Source of the DNA: Chloroflexia bacterium
GTDB lineage: Bacteria > Chloroflexota > Chloroflexia > QHBQ01 > JADMIH01
Direction: 5' to 3'
DNA length: 6,507 bases
NCBI GenBank assembly: GCA_025927935.1
Contig: JAICKM010000402.1
Location: 1 to 6,507, forward strand
A model generated the notes under the pieces. That model was not told where the DNA came from, ran no database searches, and saw only the letters and a program-made list of their open reading frames with translations. Below, piece by piece: positions 1-6,246 of the stretch. Position 1 is the stretch's first letter. The number at the start of each line of letters is the position of its first letter. Position numbers and translations under genes: made by a program.

Positions 1-1202
1 CCGATCAACTCGGCGCAAGCCAGGATCTGGTCTTCGTTCAGGTTCTTGTTGATCACGTCGCGCATGCGCTGCGAGCCGCCCTCGGGGGCGAAAGTGATGG
101 TGCGCGCGCCTCCGCCGATAAGTGCCTGCAGAATCGCGGGCGAGATGCTGTCGGCGCGCATCGAGGCGAGTGATACTTTGCCGCCCATTTCGCGGATCGC
201 CGTCACCAGTTCGTCGATGGCATGGTAGTCGGAGACCGACGGCCCCATCAGCCCGATTTTGTCGCGGAACTGCAAGCCGTAGCGGGCCTGCTCGACCAGG
301 TCTTCCAGCTTGCGTTCGCGTTGCGGCATGAAGCCGTAGGAGGCCAGGCAGAATCGGCAGCCGCGGGCGCAGCCGCGCGCCGTCTCCAGCAGGTAGCTGC
401 TGCCGAACTCGGTGTTCTGGGTGAGAATGACCGACGAGGTCTGAAACTCGGCCAGGTTGCGCACGCGCTGTTTGCGGACCGGCAACGCCTCCGCCGGGGC
501 CGGGTGGCTCGCGTTGGGCATGATCTCGGCAAAGAGGCCGTCAGGCTGGTAGCTCACGTCGTAGAACGCCGGGACATACATGCCCTGGTGGCGGGCCGCG
601 CCCTTCAGCACGGCGTCGCGGCCATGCTCCAATTCGGCGCGCAGCACGTCGATAAAGTCGGGCACCTGGGCCTCGCCCTCACCGACAAAGGCGATGTCGA
701 GGAAGTCGGCCACCGGCTCCGGGTTGTCGATGATGCACGCGCCCCCGGCGATGACAATCGGGTCATCGTCGGTGCGGTCGCGCGCCAGCAGGGGGATCCC
801 GGCGGCGCGCAGGATCTGCACCATGTGGAAGTAGTCTAGCTCGAAGCTGACCGAGAAGGCGACGACATCGAATTCGCGCAGCGGGCGGCCCGATTCCAGC
901 GTCAGCGGCTCCAGGTCGGGCCGGTTGCGCGGCATCTCGAACTGGCCGTCGCTGTCAGGCAGGAAAGCCCGCTCGCACACGACATCGGATGCTTCGTTGA
1001 ACAGCCGGTAGATCGTCTGGAAGCCAAGACTCGACATGCCGATATAATAGGTGTTGGGGAACACGAGGGCCACGGGGATGCGCCCGCCCCAATCCTTGCG
1101 GATGGTGCCGGTCTCCTGCGCCAGCCGCTCGCGGACCACGCCCGCGGTGCGATTGGCAGTCTGCTTGTTGGATTGCTGCGAATAACCTTTGTTTTTGGGC
1201 AT
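1..1202 (-). CDS. B12-binding-type radical SAM protein, 3' end outside window
   Basis: The frame is open from an ATG at 1202 to the window edge, giving 400 residues without a stop. The N-terminal part (about 41-190) resembles the cobalamin-binding-like domain of the TIGR03960-type radical SAM family: VALVFPNTYYIGMSSLG (44-60), PLREFDVVAFSVSFELDY (107-124), DPIVIAGGACIIDNPEP and FVGEGEAQVPDF. The radical SAM core begins near 270 with GCARGCRFC, whose C278, C282 and C285 form the CX3CX2C ligand set for the 4Fe-4S cluster that cleaves S-adenosylmethionine. GLMGPSVSDY (317-326) and APEGGSQRMRDVINK (372-386) are typical of the core barrel. The cytoplasmic enzyme's substrate cannot be told from the sequence. 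Relatives are mostly uncharacterised, although methylthiotransferases and B12-dependent methylases have related architectures. No in-frame start codon lies just upstream. An AGGAG lies 15 nt before the ATG, and an extended -10 promoter lies about 90 bp upstream. Confidence 0.9.
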   Translation of the reverse strand, partial: MPKNKGYSQQSNKQTANRTAGVVRERLAQETGTIRKDWGGRIPVALVFPNTYYIGMSSLGFQTIYRLFNEASDVVCERAFLPDSDGQFEMPRNRPDLEPLTLESGRPLREFDVVAFSVSFELDYFHMVQILRAAGIPLLARDRTDDDPIVIAGGACIIDNPEPVADFLDIAFVGEGEAQVPDFIDVLRAELEHGRDAVLKGAARHQGMYVPAFYDVSYQPDGLFAEIMPNASHPAPAEALPVRKQRVRNLAEFQTSSVILTQNTEFGSSYLLETARGCARGCRFCLASYGFMPQRERKLEDLVEQARYGLQFRDKIGLMGPSVSDYHAIDELVTAIREMGGKVSLASMRADSISPAILQALIGGGARTITFAPEGGSQRMRDVINKNLNEDQILACAELI

Positions 1203-1229
1203 AAAGTGGTAATGTTGCTCCTGTGCCGT

Positions 1230-1249
1230 GGCCCCTGCTTGCGCGGGCC
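1230..1249 (-). other. Small hairpin in the radical SAM leader
   Basis: GGCCC and GGGCC arms of 5 bp enclose a 10-nt loop in the untranslated leader of the radical SAM gene, just upstream of the AGGAG motif. It is too small to call a regulator, and there is no U-tract, so it is not a convincing terminator. Confidence 0.2.
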
Positions 1250-1291
1250 GATTACTTGATTAGTCAACTCATTTCATGTTCGTAACATAGT

Positions 1292-1300
1292 ATTATACCA
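1292..1300 (-). promoter_or_regulatory. Extended -10 promoter of the radical SAM gene
   Basis: On the minus strand this reads TGGTATAAT: a perfect TATAAT hexamer preceded by the TGN of an extended -10 element. No good -35 hexamer sits 17 bp upstream, which is usual for extended -10 promoters. Transcription would start near 1285 and leave a leader of roughly 80 nt before the ATG at 1202. The site lies just beyond the last recognisable piece of transposase remnant. Confidence 0.6.
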
Positions 1301-1327
1301 AAACGGATCACTGCTGCGCTACCGCCG

Positions 1328-1573
1328 CTTCGCCATCGCGATCATGCCCCGCTTTGAGCCTGGCAGCCATTCCTATTGGCGGACCTCCCTGCTGCCCGAT
1401 TTCGGGTCCCCTTTTTCCCGCTCGGCGGCGGCAGCCTCGCGGGTCACCACCAAATAGGCTTGCGCCAGCATCGCTAGCGTGATGTGCCGATACCAGCCCT
1501 CCCAGCGCCGGACTTCATACTGGTCCAGGCCGTCCGGCTCGAACACGTATCCTGTCCACCCGGGGTGCTTCAC
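1328..1573 (-). pseudogene. Decayed IS701/IS4-type transposase, C-terminal fragment
   Basis: A 66-codon open frame (GTG at 1573 to TAG at 1373) contains [19 protein letters not shown] followed by [14 protein letters not shown]. This is the conserved segment near the C-terminus of IS701-type DDE transposases. Recognisable similarity starts near 1531; the first 14 codons look unrelated. About 28 bp past the stop, and one frame away, 1347-1328 reads Ala-stop-Ser-Arg-Trp-Arg. This looks like the AWSRWRR motif that ends these transposases, with Trp changed to a TGA stop. The gene has therefore lost its N-terminal and catalytic parts and carries a premature stop, a frameshift and a nonsense change. 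Its GTG overlaps the vanZ-like stop codon (GTGA), but this is probably chance and the fragment is unlikely to make a working protein. The element's terminal repeats were not identified. Confidence 0.65.
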
Positions 1574-2184
1574 TTATCTATCTGCGGCCGCAGAGCTATA
1601 TATCGCAAGATCGGATTCGCTGCTATCTTCCAATTTCGAGATAGATGCCTATATACGCGCACGAATCCAACAAATAGCATATAACCGATTAAGACGCCCA
1701 GCGTATTGAAGATCACATCATTGATGTCGGCGACCCGAAATGTAATTCTTGCCACTAATCCCGACATCAGTTGCAGAAGCTCGATACCAATACTAACGAG
1801 TCCGCCCATAACGACTACTCTTTTCATGCGAAAATCCGTAATGAACGGCAGCCCGAACCCGAAAGGAATCAGCAGCAGAATGTTGAGCAGCGAGGTCTGG
1901 ATATCCCCTGGAGTGAGCGTGATGAGCGGAATCAGATTCAAGCTTTTCCCAGCCGCTTGTCCTTGCAAGATAAGACCTGGCTTAAAATATTTTAGAAGAA
2001 GCAAAGATTGAAATTGAATTAGTGTGTAATCCAGCACCTCAATTATGTAGGCGTAGAATATTGTGAAGAATGTCAAATATACGAAACTCTTCTGTCCCTT
2101 CAACCGAAGAAACGTCATGATACCGATCCAAATCAAACCAAAAAGAAGTACGATCAGTAAATTAAGATACGTTATAAATTCCAT
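1570..2184 (-). CDS. VanZ-family integral membrane protein
   Basis: This is a 204-residue hydrophobic protein with about five membrane segments (roughly 4-26, 33-53, 96-116, 121-141 and 157-177). It carries the VanZ-like signature: SLNLIPL (81-87), [14 protein letters not shown] (101-114), GIELLQL (133-139) and [11 protein letters not shown] (153-163). Teicoplanin-resistance VanZ is the name-giving member, but most relatives have no known function, so resistance should not be inferred. The ATG at 2184 is preferred because the membrane segment begins right after it. A TTG at 2217 would add 11 residues, and the GGGAGG at 2203-2208 lies inside that extension but 18 nt from the ATG, so the start is uncertain. 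The gene is much more AT-rich than its neighbours (18 of 60 bases are G or C at 1981-2040). It sits directly against a transposase remnant, which suggests acquisition by transfer. Confidence 0.85.
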   Translation of the reverse strand: MEFITYLNLLIVLLFGLIWIGIMTFLRLKGQKSFVYLTFFTIFYAYIIEVLDYTLIQFQSLLLLKYFKPGLILQGQAAGKSLNLIPLITLTPGDIQTSLLNILLLIPFGFGLPFITDFRMKRVVVMGGLVSIGIELLQLMSGLVARITFRVADINDVIFNTLGVLIGYMLFVGFVRVYRHLSRNWKIAANPILRYIALRPQIDK

Positions 2185-2241
2185 AGTAAGCGTTTTGCGA
2201 CACCTCCCGATTTTCAACTAAAATGCACCACGAAGTGGGGT

Positions 2242-2258
2242 GTGTCCCGGTGGGACAC
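2242..2258. repeat. Perfect 7-bp hairpin upstream of vanZ-like gene
   Basis: GTGTCCC and GGGACAC pair perfectly around a GGT loop. A weaker CCAC-GAA-GTGG stem lies just to its left (2228-2238). No T-run follows on either strand, so this is a possible operator or mRNA structure rather than a proven terminator. Confidence 0.4.
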
Positions 2259-2385
2259 TGGGGGCATGAAAGGCGGCTTGGCCCTCGGAGCGCCGCGCAG
2301 AGTCGGGGCGTGGACCCGCACGAGACGAGATTCTTCGCTGCGCTCCCTAGACAAGCCCCCTGGCTACCCTTCTTCCCCACTTTCA

Positions 2386-2452
2386 GGGAAGCAACGAAGA
2401 ATGCGAAGAACACAATTGATACCAATGATCTTCGCGTCCTTCGTTCCTTCGC
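2386..2452. repeat. CTTCG-rich imperfect inverted repeat (REP/MITE-like)
   Basis: Two 26-base arms (2386-2411 and 2427-2452) are inverted copies that match at 21 of 26 positions across a 15-base spacer. The right arm consists of three near-tandem units beginning CTTCG (CTTCGCGTC, CTTCGTTC, CTTCGCGGT). The structure starts 37 bp past the aldehyde dehydrogenase stop codon and could fold in its 3' untranslated RNA, giving protection or weak termination. There is no U-tract. The motif type recurs in intergenic DNA of several GC-rich phyla as I remember them. Confidence 0.6.
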
Positions 2453-2488
2453 GGTGAAATAAATATCGCGTTCACAACACGCTGATGC

Positions 2489-4117
2489 TTAGCCCCGGAA
2501 CATGCGCACGAGGTCCGGCAGATCCGCCAGAAGGGCGCGCACGGCGGCCAGGCGGATGCCGAGGGTGCGCCCATAGAGCAGCGCGACCAGCGTGCGCCCC
2601 AGCTCGTGCGTGCCCGGCGTGTAGGGGAACCACCACGGATAGCGGCGCACCGGCAGCCGGTCGTAGCTGATGTACTTGGGGTTGGTCAGTCCGAGCAGGC
2701 CCAGCGGCCCGCCAATGCGCCCGTAGCCGCTGGCACCGCCCATGCCGCCCCACGGACTCTCGGCGGCCAGCGCGGGGGCCAGGTGCTCGTTGATCAGCAC
2801 CGACCCGGCGCGCACTCGCCGGGCAATGCGCCAGGCCCGGCGCCGGTCACGGCTCCAGACGCTGGCCGTCAGGCTGTAGGGCGAATCGTTCGCCACGCGC
2901 ACGGCTTCGCCGGCATCGGCGACGGCATAGACGCAGACGACCGGCCCGAAGATTTCCTCACGCATAACGCGCATGTCGGGTGTGACGCCGGCCAGGACCG
3001 TGGGCGGGTAGAGCGCGGGGCCGGGAGTGCCGGCGGACGTGGGCAGGCTCCCGGCGACCAGGCGAGCACCGCCCTCCAGTGCTTCGCCAACGGCCATGCG
3101 CACATGGGCCAGGCTCACGGCAGTGGTCAGCGGCCCCATATCCACGCCGTTGACTACCTGCGCGGCGTGCCGCACTTGCTGGGCTTCGCGGGTGACGGCC
3201 GCCAGGAACGGCTCGGCCACCGGCGCGGCCACCAGCACGCGGCCCGCGCGCCCGCAGACCTGGCCGCTGGTGACAAAGCCACCCCAGATCGCCGCCCGCG
3301 CCGCCATCTCCAGGTCGGCGTCTTCCAGCACGATCATGGCGTTGTTGCCGCCCAGTTCCATCGTCACCGGCAGCAGGCGCGCGCCCGCCGCGGCGGCAAT
3401 CTTGCGCCCGGCGGCAGTACCACCGACAAAGACCAGGCCATCGATCTCGCTGTCCACCAGGGCCGCGCCGGTGGTGTGGTCGCCGGTCAGCACCTGAAAC
3501 ACAGCGGGGAGCAGCCCGGCGGCGTGGCAGATCTCGGCCAGTTTCAGCACCGTCAGCGGGGTGTGTTCCGAGGGCTTGGCGACGACCACATTACCCGCGG
3601 CCAGGGCCATGAAGAGTGTGTTGGCCGTCATGAGCACCGGGTAGTTGTAGGGCGAGATGATGCCGATCACGCCGCGCGGGTCGAGCACGACCTGGGCGTA
3701 GCGTGTGGCGAACACAATGCCGTGGCGGACACGGCGGGGCCGCAGCAGCCGCGGCGCCATCTTGATCACATAGTCCAGATGCGTCAGGCTGAACAGGGTA
3801 TCGCCCAGCAACGCCTCGGTGGGGTGTTTGCCCATTTCCCGCGCGGTCAGCGTACTGAGTTCGTCGGCCCGTTCAGCCAGCGCGGTGCGGATGCGGCGCA
3901 GGTAGTCGAGCCGGGCGGCCAGAGGCTGCGCCGCCCAGGCCGGCTGGGCGGCGCGGGCGCGCGCCACTGCGGCCCGGACTTCGGCGGCAGTGCGCACCGG
4001 GACGCGGCCCAACTCCTCGCCGGTGGCCGGATCGTAGGAAACCAGTTCCGCTGGGTGTGCGCCGTTCCCGGCGCCGTTAGTTGCGGGCGGGGCCGCCGCC
4101 TGGGGGCGCAGTGCCAT
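2489..4117 (-). CDS. Aldehyde dehydrogenase with C-terminal extension
   Basis: This 542-residue NAD(P)-dependent aldehyde dehydrogenase oxidises an aldehyde to its carboxylic acid. The catalytic set is complete: N158 in SPYNYP, K181 in AKPSEHTP (cofactor binding), general base E254 in MELGGNN, nucleophile C288 in TSGQVCGRAGR, and E388 in EEIFGPV. Family members usually end near 480-500 residues. Here an extra segment (about 490-542) starts RRYPWWFPY and continues as a basic, amphipathic helix-like stretch, which may dock on the membrane as in fatty-aldehyde enzymes (inference). The ATG at 4117 has an ideal AAGGAGG 8 nt upstream, inside the thioesterase gene. The first 20 or so residues are Ala/Gly/Pro-rich and probably disordered. 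The 41-bp overlap with the thioesterase implies co-translation and a shared acyl or fatty-aldehyde pathway. The substrate is not determinable; semialdehydes remain possible. Confidence 0.93.
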   Translation of the reverse strand: MALRPQAAAPPATNGAGNGAHPAELVSYDPATGEELGRVPVRTAAEVRAAVARARAAQPAWAAQPLAARLDYLRRIRTALAERADELSTLTAREMGKHPTEALLGDTLFSLTHLDYVIKMAPRLLRPRRVRHGIVFATRYAQVVLDPRGVIGIISPYNYPVLMTANTLFMALAAGNVVVAKPSEHTPLTVLKLAEICHAAGLLPAVFQVLTGDHTTGAALVDSEIDGLVFVGGTAAGRKIAAAAGARLLPVTMELGGNNAMIVLEDADLEMAARAAIWGGFVTSGQVCGRAGRVLVAAPVAEPFLAAVTREAQQVRHAAQVVNGVDMGPLTTAVSLAHVRMAVGEALEGGARLVAGSLPTSAGTPGPALYPPTVLAGVTPDMRVMREEIFGPVVCVYAVADAGEAVRVANDSPYSLTASVWSRDRRRAWRIARRVRAGSVLINEHLAPALAAESPWGGMGGASGYGRIGGPLGLLGLTNPKYISYDRLPVRRYPWWFPYTPGTHELGRTLVALLYGRTLGIRLAAVRALLADLPDLVRMFRG

Positions 4118-4583
4118 TGTCTGTTCCTCCTTCGCCGCGCCGCACCTCGCTTATGATTGCCTGGAGTCGCTGCCAGATTTCCGGATACTGGCTCGCCATG
4201 CGGACGGGTTGGCCGTTGCGGCCGACAAATGCATGCAGGGTCTCGGCCTCCATCAGCAGGCGGCCGGTCGCTTCATTATACACCCGGTACTCAAAGCGCA
4301 GCTTGACTCGCCCGAACTCGGCCAGCCGCGCCGTGACGACAATCGGATCGTCGTAGACGGCGGGGGCGCGATAGCGGGCGTGGACCTCGATCACGGCAAG
4401 CTGCACGCCCGCCTGTTCCAGTTCGCGGTAGGTATAGCCGCGCTCGCGCATGAACTCGGTGCGCGCCATCTCCAGCCAGGGCAGATAGCGGCTGTGGTGG
4501 ACGATGCCCATAGCGTCGGTTTCGGCGTAGCGCACGCGCAGGCGAATGGTCGTGCTGTCCGCCGCGGTTTCGGGCGTGAACAT
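4077..4583 (-). CDS. 4HBT/YbgC-type acyl-CoA thioesterase
   Basis: This is a single hot-dog-fold domain of 168 residues that hydrolyses an acyl-CoA or acyl-ACP thioester. The family signature is clear: VRYAETDAMGIVHHSRYLPWLEMAR (17-41), with the expected catalytic D23, followed by G26, H29, Y33, W36, E38 and R41. The core ends near 145. The last 20 residues are Gly/Pro-rich, and their codons overlap the start of the aldehyde dehydrogenase gene. The ATG at 4583 places the signature at the normal distance from the N-terminus. An AAGGA lies 13 nt upstream, a long spacing. A 109-bp gap separates it from the upstream small gene, so it may have its own promoter, but I saw no convincing one. The acyl substrate is unknown; 4-hydroxybenzoyl-CoA, short-chain or long-chain acyl-CoA are all possible. 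Confidence 0.92.
   Translation of the reverse strand: MFTPETAADSTTIRLRVRYAETDAMGIVHHSRYLPWLEMARTEFMRERGYTYRELEQAGVQLAVIEVHARYRAPAVYDDPIVVTARLAEFGRVKLRFEYRVYNEATGRLLMEAETLHAFVGRNGQPVRMASQYPEIWQRLQAIISEVRRGEGGTDNGTAPPGGGPARN
4126..4132 (-). promoter_or_regulatory. Ribosome binding site of the aldehyde dehydrogenase
   Basis: AAGGAGG lies 8 nt before the ATG at 4117 and inside the thioesterase coding sequence. It is the strongest Shine-Dalgarno in the window and fixes the start. It suggests that ribosomes can enter here independently of the overlapping upstream gene. Confidence 0.8.
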
Positions 4584-4692
4584 AGGGTACAGATGATCCT
4601 TTCACGGCAAAAGTCACGGCTATGCAAGCAACCGCTATGCCGCCGGGTGGGTGGGGCACAGATGCTGGTGCTGCGAGCCGTCTTGATGCGGT

Positions 4693-5118
4693 TCAGGGGT
4701 GTTTTAAGCGACCCAGCGCGCGGTCTAGCTTGACGGCAGTGACGTTGCTGCGGTAGCCGGCGGTGATATGGCGGCACCGGCGGGCCAGATCGGCGGCAAA
4801 CTCGGGCTGCTCGGCCAGTTCGGCCTGCACATAGGCGATGAACCGGCGCTCGATTTCGAGGCTCATGCGCGTCAGATCGTCCAGAGCGATGCCCTGCGTA
4901 TCCGTCTGCCGGGCGTTATCCTGGATGGTCGTGCGGTCCACGTGGGCGGCGCGCAAGCCCTCGATCAGCTGGTGCGCATCGGATTGCGCGGTCTGGTGCA
5001 GTTGTTCGGGCGCCATAGCGGCGTAATGGCCGCCGGTTGCGCGCTCGGCGTCCTCGATCAGCGCCGCGATGTCCGGCTCATGGACGGTCAGGAAATGATC
5101 GATGGAATTGTAGTGCAT
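4693..5118 (-). CDS. Small helical protein, possibly RsbR/STAS-partner N-terminal-like
   Basis: This soluble 141-residue protein is predicted to be almost all alpha-helical, with no signal peptide, membrane segment or catalytic motif. The pattern HYAAMAPEQLHQTAQSDAHQ (31-50), followed by a helix around GIALDDLTRMSLEIERRFIAY (76-96), resembles the helical sensor module that precedes STAS or kinase domains in RsbR-type stressosome proteins of Chloroflexota. That assignment comes from remembered pattern and is tentative. No STAS domain follows; the protein stops at 141. The ATG at 5118 is 24 bp past the recombinase stop codon, and the sequence before it (GACTCCCC) has no Shine-Dalgarno, so translation may depend on coupling to the recombinase. 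GC content and codon use match the host-like neighbours. It may be a partner or regulator of the recombinase, but nothing in the sequence proves that. Confidence 0.7.
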   Translation of the reverse strand: MHYNSIDHFLTVHEPDIAALIEDAERATGGHYAAMAPEQLHQTAQSDAHQLIEGLRAAHVDRTTIQDNARQTDTQGIALDDLTRMSLEIERRFIAYVQAELAEQPEFAADLARRCRHITAGYRSNVTAVKLDRALGRLKHP

Positions 5119-5142
5119 GGGGAGTCTCGCGCGGGTAGGGGG

Positions 5143-6090
5143 TTATTCGACTCCGGCGACGGGCGGTTGGGCCAGTTTGGTGTAGCGCTGCACGCTGCGC
5201 CGGTTGCGGCTGTCCGGGGCCAGGCCGAGGATTTGCAGCAGCTTGGTCTCGGTTGCGCCGTTCTTGGCCTGCTCGACGGCAAAGGTATCGCGCAGGGATT
5301 GTGGCGTGACGCGCTTGCTGATGCCGGCGTCGGCGGCCACGCGGTCGACCAGCTTGTTCACCGATTGGGGCATCATCTCGAACAGGCGCCGCTCGGGCTT
5401 GTACTCCAGCACGAACTTGCGGAAAGCCTCGCCGAACTCGGCGGTGGCGGCGAGTTTGCGCTCCTTCGGCTGCCAGCGCACATCCTCGTAGAAGATGTAG
5501 ACCAGTGGGTGCTCGGCGTCGCTCATGTCGATATGGTCTACCTTGAGGGCCAGCAGTTCCGCGCGGGTCAGGCCCAGCTTGAGCAGCAGCCAGACGATCA
5601 GGTAGGTGCGCAGGTTCTCGGCCTTCGCCGCTTCCAGCAAACGTTCCTGCTCGTCGGGGAACAGCACCTGCGGCGTCTTTAACTGGATGAAGTCGGGGAA
5701 GAACTTGTCGCTGGGGTCCTCGGTCAGGATCTTCTCGTCCTTGATCAAGTAGCGGAACAGCCCGCCGATGGAGGTGAGGCGGCGCTTGCGCGTGGACTTG
5801 TTCTGCGCCAGGTCAAGGAAGCGGCGCACATCCGCCGGGGTGATACGTTCGACGGGCTTGGGGCCGATGAAATCTTGCAGCAGGGCCAGGTCATACATGT
5901 AGGAGGTGATCGTGTTGATCGGGCGGCGCTCTTGCTCCAGGTGGCGGCGATACCACCACCGCGCGATCTCCAGCGATGAGGATGACGTGAGATCCGGGAT
6001 CTCGGCCACAGGCCGGATCAGTTCGCCGCGCGCAGTGACGGTAAAGAGGGGCGGCTGGTAAGGAACTTGCTGCTTTTGCGCCTCAGCCAT
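5143..6090 (-). CDS. Tyrosine recombinase lacking both catalytic histidines
   Basis: This 315-residue phage-integrase/Xer-type DNA recombinase has an N-terminal SAM-like DNA-binding domain (about 38-118, TITSYMYDLALLQDFIG, ITPADVRRFL, then RKRRLTSIGGLFRYLI) and a C-terminal catalytic domain (about 140-305). Visible catalytic residues are R176 in GLTRAELLAL, a candidate Lys in the KERKLAAT hairpin (K209 or K212), R267 in TPQSLRDTFA, and the nucleophile Y303 in QRYTKL. The usual His of HxxR is Gln264, and the usual His/Trp of the LGH motif is Leu290. The ATG at 6090 is chosen over an upstream in-frame start (6300) because a promoter with TATAAT at 6118-6123 lies inside that extension, and a GGGAGG lies 13 nt before the ATG. 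No tRNA or other element genes are adjacent, so it may be a resident chromosomal recombinase rather than part of a complete mobile element. Confidence 0.88.
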   Translation of the reverse strand: MAEAQKQQVPYQPPLFTVTARGELIRPVAEIPDLTSSSSLEIARWWYRRHLEQERRPINTITSYMYDLALLQDFIGPKPVERITPADVRRFLDLAQNKSTRKRRLTSIGGLFRYLIKDEKILTEDPSDKFFPDFIQLKTPQVLFPDEQERLLEAAKAENLRTYLIVWLLLKLGLTRAELLALKVDHIDMSDAEHPLVYIFYEDVRWQPKERKLAATAEFGEAFRKFVLEYKPERRLFEMMPQSVNKLVDRVAADAGISKRVTPQSLRDTFAVEQAKNGATETKLLQILGLAPDSRNRRSVQRYTKLAQPPVAGVE

Positions 6091-6117
6091 TGTATTATGT
6101 AGACCTCCCGTGCCCTT

Positions 6118-6146
6118 ATTATACGCGAGGCCCCGGTGAAATGCAA
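6118..6146 (-). promoter_or_regulatory. Sigma70-type promoter of the recombinase gene
   Basis: A perfect -10 TATAAT (6118-6123) lies exactly 17 bp from a partial -35 TTGCAT (6141-6146, matching TTG of TTGACA). Transcription would start near 6111, leaving about 20 nt of leader that contains the GGGAGG. This supports the ATG at 6090 as the true start. Confidence 0.65.
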
Positions 6147-6217
6147 TACGTATCCCAGGCAGCCGATATATCCCGCCTTGCCACGGAAGGGATGCGGCGG
6201 TGAGCGATAGCCCATCC

Positions 6218-6240
6218 TGCCGATAAGGCGAGTATCGGCA
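6218..6240. repeat. Perfect 8-bp inverted repeat upstream of recombinase
   Basis: TGCCGATA and TATCGGCA pair perfectly around the 7-base AGGCGAG. The core GCCGATA also occurs at 6162-6168, nearer the promoter. It could be a regulator-binding site or part of the tpiA 3' structure. No T-run follows. Confidence 0.45.
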
Positions 6241-6246
6241 TATGCA

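Larger units (their letters stand above)
2185..2488. other. Gene-free stretch between aldehyde dehydrogenase and vanZ-like gene
   Basis: No credible gene lies here. The interval holds a short perfect hairpin (2242-2258), a GC-rich segment including gattcttcgctgcgctcc (about 2329-2346) that resembles common dispersed intergenic text, and a CTTCG-rich imperfect inverted repeat (2386-2452). Short open frames crossing it have repeat-like, low-information translations. No clear sigma70 promoter for the vanZ-like gene was seen. Confidence 0.6.

Noticed and set aside
222..839. 205-residue open frame on the plus strand
   Set aside because: It is antisense to the radical SAM gene, whose cysteine motif and core motifs are clear on the other strand.
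1570..2184. Glycopeptide resistance gene
   Set aside because: Only VanZ-family membership is visible. There are no vanR, vanS, vanH, vanA or vanX genes nearby, and most family members are not resistance proteins.
2162..2425. 87-residue minus-strand open frame upstream of the vanZ-like gene
   Set aside because: It crosses the intergenic repeats and hairpin, overlaps the vanZ-like start in another frame, and its translation resembles no family.
2606..4156. 516-residue open frame on the plus strand
   Set aside because: It lies antisense to the aldehyde dehydrogenase, whose catalytic motifs are all intact. The translation is Gly/His/Arg-rich with no family pattern, as expected for a GC-rich shadow frame.
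4768..5682. 304-residue open frame on the plus strand
   Set aside because: It is antisense to the recombinase and the small helical protein, with a shadow-type composition and no motif.
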